The notes beneath the pieces are model-generated. The model was not told the origin of the DNA and did not search any database. It saw only the letters and a list, made by a program, of their open reading frames with translations. From NCBI GenBank assembly GCA_951799425.1, contig OX637398.1:20718270-20782269 (forward strand): a stretch of DNA of 64,000 bases, read 5' to 3'. Numbering within the stretch: position 1 is the stretch's first letter; each line of letters opens with the position of its first letter. Of the stretch, positions 23,541 to 35,161 are shown piece after piece. The stretch is from Ilex aquifolium. Its lineage: Eukaryota; Streptophyta; Magnoliopsida; Aquifoliales; Aquifoliaceae. A program made the position numbers and the translations under genes.

Positions 23541-24252
23541 TGTTGGAGTAAAAAATGTGTCCAACTGTTCTGAATTTTTTTTGCAATTGATCTGGGCCTG
23601 GCTACACCTTTTCTCGAGCTCTGGGTGAGATTTCTAGCAGTTGTGGTACTTGAAAAGAAAGTCGAAGACCGGAGGGGGGGTCGACCCTTCGATGCTCAAG
23701 TCAGTATTAGGGAAATTAAGGTGCAATAATTGAACTGAGCTTAGTGTGCTCACATGGGTCTTACCCCGAAGGTCCCCTTTTATAGTATTTTGATAGGTGT
23801 TCCAGGAAGAATGGACTCTAGCCTCTCCTGGTAGTTTGAATTTGACTAATCTCCTTTTGTTGAGGATTCTTGGCTTATGTGGACTTTATCCTTTGTTGGG
23901 ATAGCCATCCAGAGTCTTATATGTTTTAGGACTGTGTTTGATCACGCGGATAATGCTTATCGAGGGTGGGATCTTATCCTTATCCCTTGGTTGCCTTCTC
24001 TTCTTCATAGTATTTAAATGAATCCCGACATTTGAACGAGTCTTTGGTAGATAAGGTTCCTATTTTAAAATTGGGGATAAGCTTTGCCTTTCTTTTGGTT
24101 TCCTCATCCCACCAAGCTAGAGAAAGCTGATTATCTGAGCTCATTATTCCTCGAGCTTTCCTTTCTCTCTCACAGGTCAGTCAATGGTTTCATTTATAAA
24201 GGTAGTTCCAACTGGGACCTTTCCCTTAGTTGAGGTTAAATTTTCCCTATCA
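23541..24252 (-). repeat. 3' LTR of element B
   Basis: 712 bp, TGTTGG...CCTATCA on the plus strand, aligning with 41403-42129. A minus-strand TATAAAAG (23784-23777) is the likely promoter. Just upstream on the minus strand is a short purine run (AGGGG) that may be the polypurine tract. Confidence 0.87.
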
Positions 24253-24550
24253 GTTACCCCTAATCAGGTTTCCCAAGCTAGTGAAGATTTCCTCCCATTG
24301 GAAATCTAATCGTTCCTCTGTTTGATTCTTGAAGTGCATTAATTGTGCATCTATTCAGATGAGGTAGGCAGGGTTTTTGTAACTTCCATCCCTTGACCAA
24401 TTTAAAGGAAAATTAGGGCCTTTGGATTGGCAAAGTTTTCCTTCCCTCTTTGATTTCTTTCCTTAGAAACGAGCTATCTAATCTCCTTTTAGGGTTTCCC
24501 AAGTCGAAAACACTTATCTATTTTCCCTTCCTTGCTGCTATTACCTTCCA

Positions 24551-26393
24551 TGGCTTCTAAAAAATCTTCATAAAAAATTCCCTCCTTCTCTACTCAAGAG
24601 GCTAGAATTCAAGAGGTTGGACTTGGGGAGGATATTCAAGAAGAGGCCTTTGAATCCCCTAGTTACTTTGCCCAGGGGTTCTGTAGTACCATTACAAACG
24701 CTGATCTTTCCTGCCTTTGCTCCAAATTCTGCATTTCTGATTCCATCTTGCTGAAAGCTCCTGGTGGTGATGAAAGATTTTTCGATTATCATGAAGGGGA
24801 GGTTTGTATGTATGAAGCAACCTTTAATTCTAAATTCAAATTTCGTGTTCTTCCTTATGTTTGCAAATCTTTATCTTTCTTGAACATTGCTCCTGCCCAA
24901 ATCACCACAAATAGTTGGAGGGTGTTGATTGGGCTTGGTGCCTTGTGGAGCTCTGTCCATGACATTGGCATTTTTTCCACCGTTGGAGAGGTCTTCCACT
25001 CCTTTTAAATTAAGGTGGGTACAAGCCCAAGCTTGGGCTGATACTATTTGACGAAGAAGGCTGGCAGCGCTGATCTGCTGACAAAAATTTCTTCCCCTGC
25101 CAAAGAATGGAAAAGTCACTTATTCTTCGTTTCTAGTTCTGGATGGGAATTCGATCCCTCTGAACCTCTGGTTGCGAACACTATGAGGGTTCTATGCAAG
25201 TGGGGCGTAATGCCCACCTCTGCTTCTGGTAATTTTATTGCTTGGTTTTCTTGAATTCTTTTTTTATTTCAAGAAACCAAGAATTAAGAGATTCTGGTAT
25301 TTGCAATTAACATCTCATCTCTAGGTAAAGAGATTCTTGACAGAATTTTTGTGGCTTAATGCCATAATTTTAAAGAATTTAGCAACTTGGTTACAGAGGC
25401 CAATCTACATAAATTGAAGATAGGACCTAAACCTCCCGTTCTTGCTATTGTACCCTTAAAAATTAAGTTCTCTATTTTATCTATTCATGTATGCGCTATG
25501 TCTCGACTTTTTTTCTCATTTTGTGAGATTTCTATTTCAGGCTTGGCTCCTCAACTTGATATAAAGCTGGATAGAGAGGCTCTTAAGAGTGTGAGAGCCA
25601 AGCAACCGAAGGGAGGATTCAGCAGCCCTCCTTTGCCAATTTCAAAGAGACTGAGGTCCAGCGACTCCCCTACTTGCAGGTCGCTCCCAGTAATTCCTAG
25701 CTCCGAGGAACCCATCGATTTGGAGTCTTCTCCAGATATTCCTTTAATCAAGAAAATGAAGACTTTTGAGGTCAAGCTGCCTGCCCCTACTCCTAGCGAT
25801 ACTTCAGCTCCTAAAACCAAAACCACTGCTTCAACAGTTTGGAGCGACAAAGAATTTATTGTGAAATGGTTTCAGATATTATCCCAGGGGTAAAGGTGGA
25901 GAAGATAGTGAAGCTAGGGTCCCTAAAAGTTTCTGTGTCCATGGATCATCACTTTGGGAAGGTAGTACAATCTTCCATCTTCTCCCTATTCTTACATGTT
26001 CTTATTCTAATATGGAATTTTTTGTTTCAGCTGGTCATTCTTGGTTCTACAATGAGCTGTCTGACTTTTATAAAAGAGGATCCCATCAAGAAGCAGCTGG
26101 AGAAAGCTCTTTCCGAGACTTTGTCTTTAAAGTAGATTCTTTATTCTCGTGAGTAGGAGTTAGTGTCTGTGCAAGCTGACTTAGATAATATCAAGAAATC
26201 CATAGAAATCGATAAAGGTGTGAAAAGTGGTCTGGATAAGGCTTTGAGGAAGGCCCAAGAAGATGCCAAGAAGGCCAAAAAAGTTGAGAATGATATAGCC
26301 AACCAGCTTTCCTCCATGAATGATGAACTGCCATGAAGAATGTTGTTAACGAAGTAGTAGAGAATTTCAAGAAGTCTTGAATTTCTTGAGCTT
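24551..26393 (+). pseudogene. Element B antisense gene: Transposase_28-like ('putative gypsy type transposon' family)
   Basis: This gene runs opposite to B's gag-pol, between integrase and the 3' LTR. It starts ATGGCTTCTAAAAAATCTTCA and is broken at once by TAA (24572-24574). The next frames read YEATFNSKFKFRVLPY then IAPAQITTNSWRVLIGL, the pattern (small-residue Y-E-A, hydrophobic-P, 'AP-Q-TPNSWR') of the plant 'putative gypsy type transposon' domain. A Ser/Pro-rich middle (25600-25830) and a Lys/Asp-rich, coiled-coil-like end (26150-26330) follow. Intron-like segments on this strand are 25229 to about 25273, one ending TTTCAG at 25540, and GT 25962 to AG 26030. Stops and shifts make this copy non-functional. 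Its biochemical role is unknown. Confidence 0.65.
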
Positions 26394-27341
26394 GGGATGA
26401 GCTACTAGGATGTTGGCTTTGAAGATTTTCACCAGCAAGCTATGGCGTTTTACCCCAATATTGATTTTTTTTAGCATCCATCTTGGACCCTCTATCCCAG
26501 CTTCTACTTTTGCAGCTCTCCCAGCTACCTTCTTTGCTACCCCCTTGCTACTCTTTCTGCTGAGGAGGGTCAAGGCGATTCTGATAAGGAGGATTCCTCG
26601 TCAAAGTATGGCGAGGATTAGGTTTACAAGAGACTGTTCTATTCTTTTTTTTAGACTTCTGAGTTTTTTTTGTAAACAAACTTTTAACTTAGTAATGAAA
26701 GTAGCTTGGTAGTTTCTATAAACTGCTCTTTCTTTATACTAGTATTGCTTCAGCTATTTTTGTCTTGTTAGTTTTTGGGGTTTTTAATTGCCTTTATTCG
26801 AAGGTCAAGCTTACTGGGTTTCCTACCCTGGCAACTTTTCTCTCTACTTTGTATCAAGAGTATTATGCTAAATTTGGAGTATTGTCAACTGTTCAATTGG
26901 TGGTTAACCAAGTTAATCCCCAGCAAACCTAAGCGGGGATAGGTCTTTTCGATCTAGTGAATGGAAGTCCTCTTAGCTTTCCCTTTTCTTTCTCTTTTAG
27001 AGATAGGCACTTTTTTTAGAGGTCCTCTTCTCTTTCCAACCTTTTTAAATAAGGTGTCTCCTTTCTGAAAGCCTGGTTTCCTCAAGATTGAGCTTTCTCG
27101 AGGTTTTTGACATGAGATTCACGGAAAAGATTTCTAGCAGATGAAACAAACATCCTTTATTGATAACTCTTCTTATAAGAAAAGTTTGCTACAAGGCTTA
27201 TTACAAAATGAAATAAAGAAATCAAAGTGAGAAAGATAAACTACCATTCTTATTTATGCTTTCAAAAAGTCATTCTCACTAATAGTACTTCTTAAGGAGG
27301 TTGGCATTCCAAGCATGTATTAGCTTTCTTCCATTCAATGT
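26394..27341. other. Element B spacer between integrase and antisense gene
   Basis: No coding frame with domain similarity. It likely contains the 3' untranslated ends of both convergent transcription units (integrase leftward, antisense gene rightward). Confidence 0.5.
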
Positions 27342-28379
27342 CTATAGCTCATAAGTTCCAAGCCTTATCATCTGAGTAACTTGATATGGCCCTTCCCAGT
27401 TCGGACCTAGCTTTCCATGCTTAGGATCCTTGGAGGCTTGGGTTACCTTCTTTAGGACTAGGTCTCCTAGGACAAACTCACGAATCTTTACCTTTCTGTT
27501 GTAGTAATGCGTTGTTTGGGCCTGGTAAGCCACCTATTTGATTTGAGAATGCTCCCTTTTTTCTGCCAAGAGATCAAGGTTAGTGTGGAGCTTTTCTTCA
27601 TTTTCCTCTTCATATAATGCTTGAATCTGAAAGTTTGCATCTTCATTTTGGTTGAGATTACTGTCTCTATTCTGTAGGCTAGGCAAAATGGTGGTTCTCC
27701 TGTTGGAGTTCTGATCGTCGTGTGATACGCCCACGGGATTCGGGGTAGTTCCTCTACCCATAGCCCATTTGAATCCTTCAGGCGAGTTTTGATTCCTTGC
27801 ATAAGTGTTTCGATGGTCACCTCTGCTTGGCCATTAGCTTGTGGGTGGCCTAGGGAGGAATAATGATTGTGAACTCCATATTTTGAGCAGAATTTTTTGA
27901 ATGGCTCATTGTCAAACTGCTTTCCATTATCTGACACCAAAACATGAGGTACCCCAAATCGGCAAAGTATGGACTTCCAAAATAAATCTCGAAGTCTCTT
28001 CTCTGTGATAGTGGAGGGTTCTTCCTCGCCCATTTGGTGAAGTAATCAATCGCCACAGATGCAAATCGGTTCTACCCCTTTCCGACTAGCAGAGGTCCGA
28101 CTATGTCAATACCCCATTGGGAAAACGGCTAAGGACTTGTCATAGGAGAAAGCTCCCTTGGAGGTTTCTTTGACACGTTGGAAAACCTCTGACAACTATC
28201 ACAATTTTTCATAAACTGCGTGGCATCCTTCTGCATGGTTGGCCAGTAGTACCCTTAGTGCTGTGTAGGCCAGAGCTCTCCCCCCTAAGTAGTTCCCACA
28301 TTCTCCTTCATGAATATCTCTAAGAACATACTAAGCTTCCTCTTTCTCCAAACAACTTAAATAAGGAGTGAGGAAACCT
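27342..28379 (-). pseudogene. Element B integrase (cut from RNase H by element A)
   Basis: Minus-strand frames from 28379 downward: a zinc-binding region (GFLTPYLSCLE, then HEGECGNYLGG), the core with WGIDIVGPLLVGKG, VSDNGKQFDN and QAEVTIETLMQGIKTRL (two Asp and the Glu of the DDE triad), and the tail GPYQVTQMIRLGTYEL with GDLVLKKVTQ. Stops or shifts occur near 28067, 28196 and 27500. Element A sits immediately upstream, so RNase H and integrase are now 8.8 kb apart. Confidence 0.82.
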
Positions 28380-28724
28380 CTTTTTGTAAACCCCCACATT
28401 CTTGTATTTATATAATAACGTAATGATTTTTGAAATGCTCATATATGTAGTGAGGGAAGCATGAACTACATAGGTTGTAAAAGTAGAAGTTAGGAAGTGT
28501 TCCGGAGCTAAAACACAATTTTTGATAGAACTTGGGTAGAAATTTTTTTGACACTGCCTTAGTATTTGGACCATAAAATTTTACTCTGATGTCCTTTTGA
28601 TTTGAAATTTGTGTAGTAGATGCTAGACTTCTAGGGCAACAAAAGTGTATTTCACGAAAATTTTTCAAATCAATATCTAAATAGGCCAAAACTTTACTGG
28701 AAGTTTCAGAAAAAATTAGGAGTC

Positions 28725-28904
28725 CATTCGAACGTGAATGGACGTTCGAACGACAGTTCGTCGCAGTACTTTCGTGTCTAATAGAGCTCTGATGGAAAAG
28801 TAAAAGTACTGGGAGCAACTAACGTTCGAATGCCAAATAACGTTCGAACGTGAGGCAGTAATTTGCACTACTGACGTTCGAACACCATAGTGACGTTCAA
28901 ACGT
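28725..28904 (+). promoter_or_regulatory. Array of TTCGAA-centred palindromes in U3 of element A (5' LTR)
   Basis: Six copies of (A)CGTTCGAACG(T) or close variants lie at about 28725, 28742, 28822, 28840, 28874 and 28893, ending some 50 bp before the TATA box. The copy at 28840-28851 is the full 12-bp palindrome ACGTTCGAACGT. Spacing is irregular. The position suggests a cis-regulatory cluster for LTR transcription, but no binding factor is identified. Confidence 0.6.
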
Positions 28905-28955
28905 GAGTTACGATTCTGAGTTTCAGATTCGCGCACAAGGGACTGTTTCTCCTAC

Positions 28956-28963
28956 TATAAATA
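28956..28963 (+). promoter_or_regulatory. TATA box of element A 5' LTR
   Basis: TATAAATA in an LTR U3, downstream of the palindrome array and conserved at 35733-35740 in the 3' LTR. Confidence 0.7.
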
Positions 28964-30456
28964 CTTAAGGACACTTCTTTAGCCTCATTTCAACATTTCT
29001 AACCCTAGAAAGTCTTAGAGAGCAAGGAAGAACAGGAGAAACAAGAGATTAAGGGGTGATTTTCAAGTTAGAACCGATCAAACCTCTAGTTTTTCCCACA
29101 AAACTAAGGAAGCAAAATAGGGGTTTCTTCTCACTCTTGTTCATTGAGGCTGGGGCTTATATATGTATATATTTTGACTCTAAATCTTAGATATATATTA
29201 TGAAATCCTTGTTTCTTGATGTTCTTGCAAACCTTACCATGTTTTGAAGGAAGTTATGGTTTGATAGCCATAAAATTCTTGTTCTTGATACCAAAACCCT
29301 AGTTTTCGAGAAATATGGATTTTTCTTCTTGATATTCCTTTGTTCTTAACTTCAAAACTCTAGTGCTTTGTTTGAACACTAAAAAAATATATGTTTGATG
29401 ATCTCTTGAATATTTTCTTGAATTGCTCCCTTGGAAAAATACATATGGAATTGGAGTTTTTGATTTACTAGTGATTTGAGAAATTGGTTGGTATTGTATC
29501 TCTTGTGCGGATGTTTGAAGGAACATGGGTGGTCGTTGACCAAGTATCGTAGAGTGGGTAGATGCGTTTCTTACTCCATGTGGGTTTGAAGGTTCCCTAC
29601 CACTCGTAGTGGGGTTGGTGTCTTGCGAGGACCAAACCATTATTTGCTCACGTGGTATCGAGGTTGAGGGTTAGTAAACTATTCCTGGGTTGGATCATCA
29701 CTGCCGATGCGTCGGTATACGCCCTTCCTAAAGTTGTGTATCCTTGCAAGGATTGAGTGTGTGTGTGTGTGGGCCAAGATATTCTCAATGTGTGTATTCA
29801 TGCGAAGTCTTACTACATACCTGAGATACAGAGACAAATGTGGGTGAAATGGTTTGTTGTGGAAATGGTTTAATGTTGGAATGGTTTATGGTTTGAAAAT
29901 TGATTTTACTTCTTCATTATATATATTGATATTGCGTAAATTTGAGATCAGATGAACTATCACTATTTTATTTTCAAAATTCATATATGATATTTGTAAA
30001 ATGAAACTGACGGGTTTTATATGTTTTCTAAACCTTGTTTGAGTTTGAGAGGATTTTCCTACAGAGCTTAGTGCTCACCCTCTACAAACAATATTTATTT
30101 TCAGATTTCGGTTTAGAGGAAGAGCTCGGAGTTGATGAGCAAGTAGCTTGGGAAGCTCAATTGGATGGAAGCATGGATCCCGATGGGGATGTCTAGAGTT
30201 GATCTCTTTATGTCCTAGACTTGGAGATGAATTTTGAGACAATGTATGGATGATATTTTGTTTATTCCGCTGCAAGATAAAATTTGATTTTTGGATGTAA
30301 TGGTCATGGTTTGGTTTATTCTTTTGGATGATGTTGTATATATTATGTGTGATTAATGAAATTTTCTTTATTTATGGATTTTATTAGTTGCTCTCATGAT
30401 ATGAATGGTTTTAGATAGTAATATCGTCCAAGGTGAATTTTGGGGCGTCACAGGTT

Positions 30457-30469
30457 TGGTATCAGAGCC
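30457..30469 (+). other. Primer-binding site of element A (initiator tRNA-Met)
   Basis: TGGTATCAGAGCC, four bases after the 5' LTR, complementary to the 3' end of plant initiator tRNA-Met. Confidence 0.9.
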
Positions 30470-30642
30470 TACGAATTAGGTCTTACATGGAAGCTATAGG
30501 TTATGGATTACCACTAGAGAAGTAGGACTAGGTTGAAGGAAATTTTTGATTTAAATCTTATACAAGCCTTATGCTTTGGATTAAAGTGATAGTTTGGGTT
30601 TCTTGTACATTAAGGAAACTAAATTGTAAATTGATGTATAGG

Positions 30643-31770
30643 ATGGACGGTAGACGTGGACGTGGGCGTGGTGGTCAAGCAAACCCACCACCACCACCAC
30701 CTCCAGATGCCATGAATGACATTTATCAACGCCTAAGGGAGCTAACCACTTTGGTACAACACCAAAATGAAAACAACCATAACGGGGGGTTTCATCCATT
30801 AGCTCTTACACCGGGCAACGACGACGAGAATAGAAGGATGATAGTTCTCAGAGAATTCTTGAGGCAACGCCCACCTACTTTCCAAGGAAGCTCTCACCCT
30901 TTGGAGGCGGATAAGTGGATTCGTCGGGTGAAGAAAATGTGTGATAGCATGGGAGTTACAGAGGATCTACGGGTCAGCCTAGATACATATCTGCTGGAAG
31001 GGGAGGTAGATCATTGGTGGGATTCGGTGAAAAGAAGGATGAACACTGATGCTTTTACTTAGGAGGATTTTGATCAAATCTTTCAAGACAAGTATTTTCC
31101 TGAATCGTTCAGGGACAAAATGAGTGCGGATTTCCTGGCTCTGAGACAAGGTAGCATGACAGTGATGGATTATGAGAAAAAGCTTGATGAGCTATCCCGC
31201 TATGCCACGGAGTTCATCTCTATTGAGGCCAGGAGGGCTAAATGATTTGAGCAGGGCTTGGGGCCTGCCATCAGGGAGAAGTTTGTGGCTCACAAGATCT
31301 GGGACTATGGGGATCTTGTCGACAGAGTTGCACTAGTCGAGAGAGATACAGAGGAAAACCAGAGAGGACAAAACTTTGCGAGGGGAGGTCCGATCAGGAC
31401 CGGTGCTAGCAGTAGTGGAGTGCAGAGGGCGGCACCATACCGTCGCCCTAACTAGGCTATTGGATAGAGATTTCAGACAGCTCGAGGAGTTGGCAGCTTA
31501 TCGGAGAGGGTAGGAGTAGACCCATGAGCCTGCTTTGCATGTGGAGGTTTAGGGTATATTCAGAATCATTGTCCAATCTTTCCACCCTAAAAGAATACCC
31601 AGACGGCCGGAAAGGTGAATAAAACTAAGCCACCACTACATAAGCCACTACAGCAGAAACCGTTAGGAGTTATAGCCCCAGGCGGTACCAATCAAGGAAG
31701 AGTTTTTGCTTTGACCCAACCAGAGGAATACGTTTTCAATGCAGTTGTGGAAGGTATTGTTCTTCTCTAT
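30643..31770 (+). pseudogene. Element A gag (capsid and zinc knuckle)
   Basis: The frame from ATG 30643 starts MDGRRGRGRGG and a poly-Pro run, then a capsid region (FLRQRPPTFQGSS, then ADKWIRRVKKMCD and EGEVDHWWDS). A zinc knuckle CFACGGLGYIQNHC lies at 31531-31572; the usual His is Tyr. In-frame stops occur at 31060 (TAG), 31243 (TGA) and 31453 (TAG) without any frame change, so decay here is by point substitution. Gag would build the virus-like particle and package the element's RNA. Confidence 0.85.
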
Positions 31771-33650
31771 AATTCTTGGGCCTGAATTCTATTTGATCCG
31801 GGTGCTACTCATTCCTTCATACGCACTACATATGCTATTAAATTGGGATTGGAATTTGAGAATCTAGAACATGTTTTGCGTATTGATATGCCTACGGGAG
31901 AACGTTTGGACACTAGAAGGGTGTGTAGAGGTTGTGTGCTTCGAATTGGGAATCAAGAATTAATTGTGGACTTGGTTGCATTCGACATGAAGGGTTATGA
32001 CATAATCTTTGGGATGAAATTATTGTCCACTTTTCGTGTGGTAATGGATTGTTTTCGTAAACGAATTTCATTTCAATTACCGGGAGGGATAGTTTTATGT
32101 TTCATTAATGATTGGAATTCTTCCCACCCATTTCCCACTACGGATAATAGATTCTTGAAAGATAAGGCGGGAAACAATTTGAGTTTCTTGGCCAGCTTAA
32201 TGGGAGATGATCGAGATAAAGCCCAATCTGACGTAATATTGATAGTGTCGAATTTCTCGGATGTCTTCCCAGATGAACTACCCGGGTTACCCCCACACAA
32301 AGAGATTGAGTTTATGATCGATCTATATCCAGGACCCAAACCCATATCCATTGCTCCCTATAGAATGGCACATTTGGAGTTGAAGGAGCTAAGGAAGTGG
32401 TTAGACCAACTATTGGCTATTGGGTTTATCCGTTTAAGCACTTCACCTTGGAGAGCCCCAGTCCTCTTTGCGAAGAAGCATGATGAAACACTTCGATTAT
32501 GCATGGACTACCGAAGGTTGAATCGGGTGACAGTGAAGAATAAATATTCATTACTACGAATTGATGATTTATTCAATTAGCTGAGGGTTCTAAGTATTAC
32601 TCCAAGATTGATCTTCGCACAGGGTACCATGAACTGCGGATCAAGGAGGAGGATATTCCTAAGACATCTTTTCATACCCGGTATGGTCATTTCGAATATA
32701 CGGTAATGCCGTTCGGACTAACTAATGCTCCTGTAGCCTTCATGGATTTGATGCACAGGATATTCCGGCCGTATCTAGACCAGTTTTTCATTGTGTTTAT
32801 TGATGACATATTAATATATTCACTGACACAATGGGAACATGAACACCATCTTTCGGTAGTGCTTCAGACCTGAGAGAGCATAAGTTATATGCTAAGATGA
32901 GTAAATACAAGTTCTGGATGAAAGAAGTAAAATTCCTTGGCCATGTTGTGTCAGAACAGGGTGTAGCTATTGACCCTGCAAAGATTGAAGCCGTGAAGAA
33001 ATGGGAACCACCGAGGAATGTGACAAAAATACATAGTTTCCTGGGCTTAGCAGGCTACTACCAGAGGTTTGTGAAAGGGTTCTCAAAACTAACGATGTCA
33101 ATGACTCGCCTTACGAAGAAGGGGGAAAGATTCTTGTGGACTCAAGAGTGTGAACTAGCCTTTCGCACCTTGAAGGAAAGGTTGACAATAGCTCCTATCC
33201 TCATTATTCTGAGTAGTGGGGAAGGATACGATGTTTACACAGATACTTCGTTACGAGGCTTGGGATGTGTGCTCATGCAGGGAAGTAAGGTATTTGCTTA
33301 TGGCTCGAGACAACTAAAGATTCATGAGCGGAACTATCCCACTCACGACTTGGAGCTTGCTGCTGTGGTTTTTGCTCTTAAGTTGTGGAGGTGTTACCTG
33401 TATGGAGAAAGGTTTCAAGTGTTTTCTGATCATAAGATTATTCACACAGAAAGACTTGAATCTTCGGCAAAGAAGGTGGACTGAATATCTAGAAGATTAC
33501 GATTTTGCACTCAACTACCATCTGGGGAAGGCTAATGTAGTAGCAGATGCACTTAGCATGAAGTCTTGGGGTGAAATCAATGTGCTTGCAGTTAATAGGT
33601 GGAAGATGATTGAGGCTTTGGAGGAATTTGATCTACGGGTGGATAGATAG
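31771..33650 (+). pseudogene. Element A protease, reverse transcriptase and RNase H
   Basis: Protease: [11 protein letters not shown] at about 31794, so the aspartate is present. [15 protein letters not shown], then [14 protein letters not shown], a stop at 32578 and a 1-nt shift near 32587, then [13 protein letters not shown] and the active site FIDDILIYS (FIDD at 32796-32807). Another 1-nt shift near 32871 precedes RNase [14 protein letters not shown] and [20 protein letters not shown] further shift near 33440 separates the RNase H tail ([14 protein letters not shown]). The catalytic motifs are recognisable, but the polyprotein is interrupted at least five times. Confidence 0.87.
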
Positions 33651-33686
33651 AAGGCTTGACCATGCTTAGTTAATCTTGTAGCTCAA

Positions 33687-35150
33687 CCAATTCTCTGAAA
33701 AAGGATTGTGGAGTTGCAACGATTAGATACAGAGTTGGGAACTATCCAGGGTAGATTGGAGAGGAATGAGGTTGTTGAGAACTGGTCTATACATGATGAT
33801 GAGTTACAATTTCATGGAAGACTATGTGTACCAAACAATGATCAAGTAAGGGAAGAAGTGTTGGGTGAGTGTCATCGTTCAAAATTCTCCATACATCCGG
33901 GTAGTAAGATGTACAGAGACATGAAGCATTAATATTGGTGGAAAGGGATGAAACAAGACGTGGCTAAGTACGTTACAAAGTGCGTGGCATGTCAGCAGAT
34001 GAAGGTGGAGCATCAAAAACCCGGAGGATTACTACAGTCCTTACCTATCCCAGAGTGGAAGTAGGATCACATCACCCTGGATTTCGTGTCTGGTTTTCCA
34101 CGGACTTCGCGAGGGCATAATGTCGTATGGGTCATTGTAGATAGACTCGCCCAAGTCCATTCATTTCTTGAGTATGAAAATCACAGACACTTTAGAGACC
34201 TTGAGCAAGCTTTATATTCGTGAGATTGTTAGATTACATGGAGTTCCACTCTCTATTGTGTCGGATCGTGATTCTCGTTTTGTGGCACAATTTTGGCAAA
34301 GTCTACAACGAGCAATGGGGACAAAGTTGCACTTTAGCACCGCCTTTCATCCTCAAATGGATGGCCAATCCGAGAGGGTGATACAAATTTTGGAGGACAT
34401 GTTACGAGCTTGTGTGTTGGACTTCAAGGAAAGTTTGAGTGATCATTTGTCGTTGGTGGAATTTGCATATAACAATAGTTTTCAATCTAGATTAGCATGG
34501 CACCTTATGAGGCATTGTATGGAAGACCATGTAGGTCCCCGACTTGATGGTTAGAAGCTGGAGAGAGTAGTCTGTTTGGCCCAAAAATTGTTCAGGAGAC
34601 TACTAAGAAAATTCAACTAATTAGGGAAAGACTAAGCATGGCACAAAGTAGACAGAAAAGCTATGCAGATAGAAGAAGAAGACCATTGGAATTCCAAGAG
34701 GGGGATTATGTGTTCCTCAAGGTGTCACCCAAGAAGGGAGTGTTTAGATTTGGCAAGAAGGGGAAATTAGCCCCAAGATATACCGGATCATTTGAAGTGA
34801 TCAAAGCGGTGGGCAAAATGGCGTATCAACTTCGGTTACCAGCCCAGTTGTCAGGGGTACATGATGTGTTCCATGTGTCAATGTTAAGAAAGTGTCAATC
34901 GGATACAACGCATGTCGTGGATTTGGAGGGAATTGAAATTCAAGATGGAGCAACATATGAAGAACAACCGGTGGAGATTCTCTATACCAAGGAGAAGGTG
35001 CTTCGCAATAAAGTAATCCAACTAGTGAAAGTCTTATGGCAACATCATGGGGTGGAGAAAGCTACATGGGAACCAGAGCTGGAGATGCGAGAGAAGTACC
35101 CTCATTTGTTCTCTACTTATGGTAAGTTTCGAGGACGAAACTTTTTTTAA
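33687..35150 (+). pseudogene. Element A integrase with C-terminal chromodomain
   Basis: Integrase zinc-binding region: CHRSKFSIHPGSKMYRDM ... KCVACQQ (33867-33998), broken by TAA after MKH (33930). Core: LDFVSGFPRTSRGH, VSDRDSRFVAQFW and DGQSERVIQILEDML supply the D, D and E. A stop at 34552 precedes the open 170-codon segment 34638-35150, which holds the GKLAPRYTGSFEVI and HDVFHVSMLRKC blocks and a chromodomain (YEEQPVEIL ... LVKVLWQHHGVEKATWEPE). Such chromodomains are thought to steer integration to marked chromatin. It is the longest intact piece of the element. Confidence 0.88.
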
Positions 35151-35161
35151 GGGGGCTGGAT
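35144..35161 (+). other. Polypurine tract region of element A
   Basis: A purine run (AAGGGGG) immediately before the 3' LTR, within TTTTTAAGGGGGCTGGAT; the usual start site for plus-strand DNA. Confidence 0.65.

Larger units (their letters stand above)
28385..30452 (+). repeat. 5' LTR of element A
   Basis: Begins TGTAAACCCCC and ends GGGGCGTCACA. It carries the TTCGAA palindrome array, a TATAAATA box, and an R/U5 region with a (GT)n stretch near 29758-29770. Confidence 0.92.

Noticed and set aside
28725..28904. CRISPR-like or satellite array
   Set aside because: The TTCGAA units are short palindromes with irregular spacing in a retrotransposon promoter, and the genome is eukaryotic.
30457..30469. 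Fragment of a tRNA-Met gene
   Set aside because: The 13 bases sit four bases after an LTR end and match only the tRNA 3' complement, so this is a primer-binding site.
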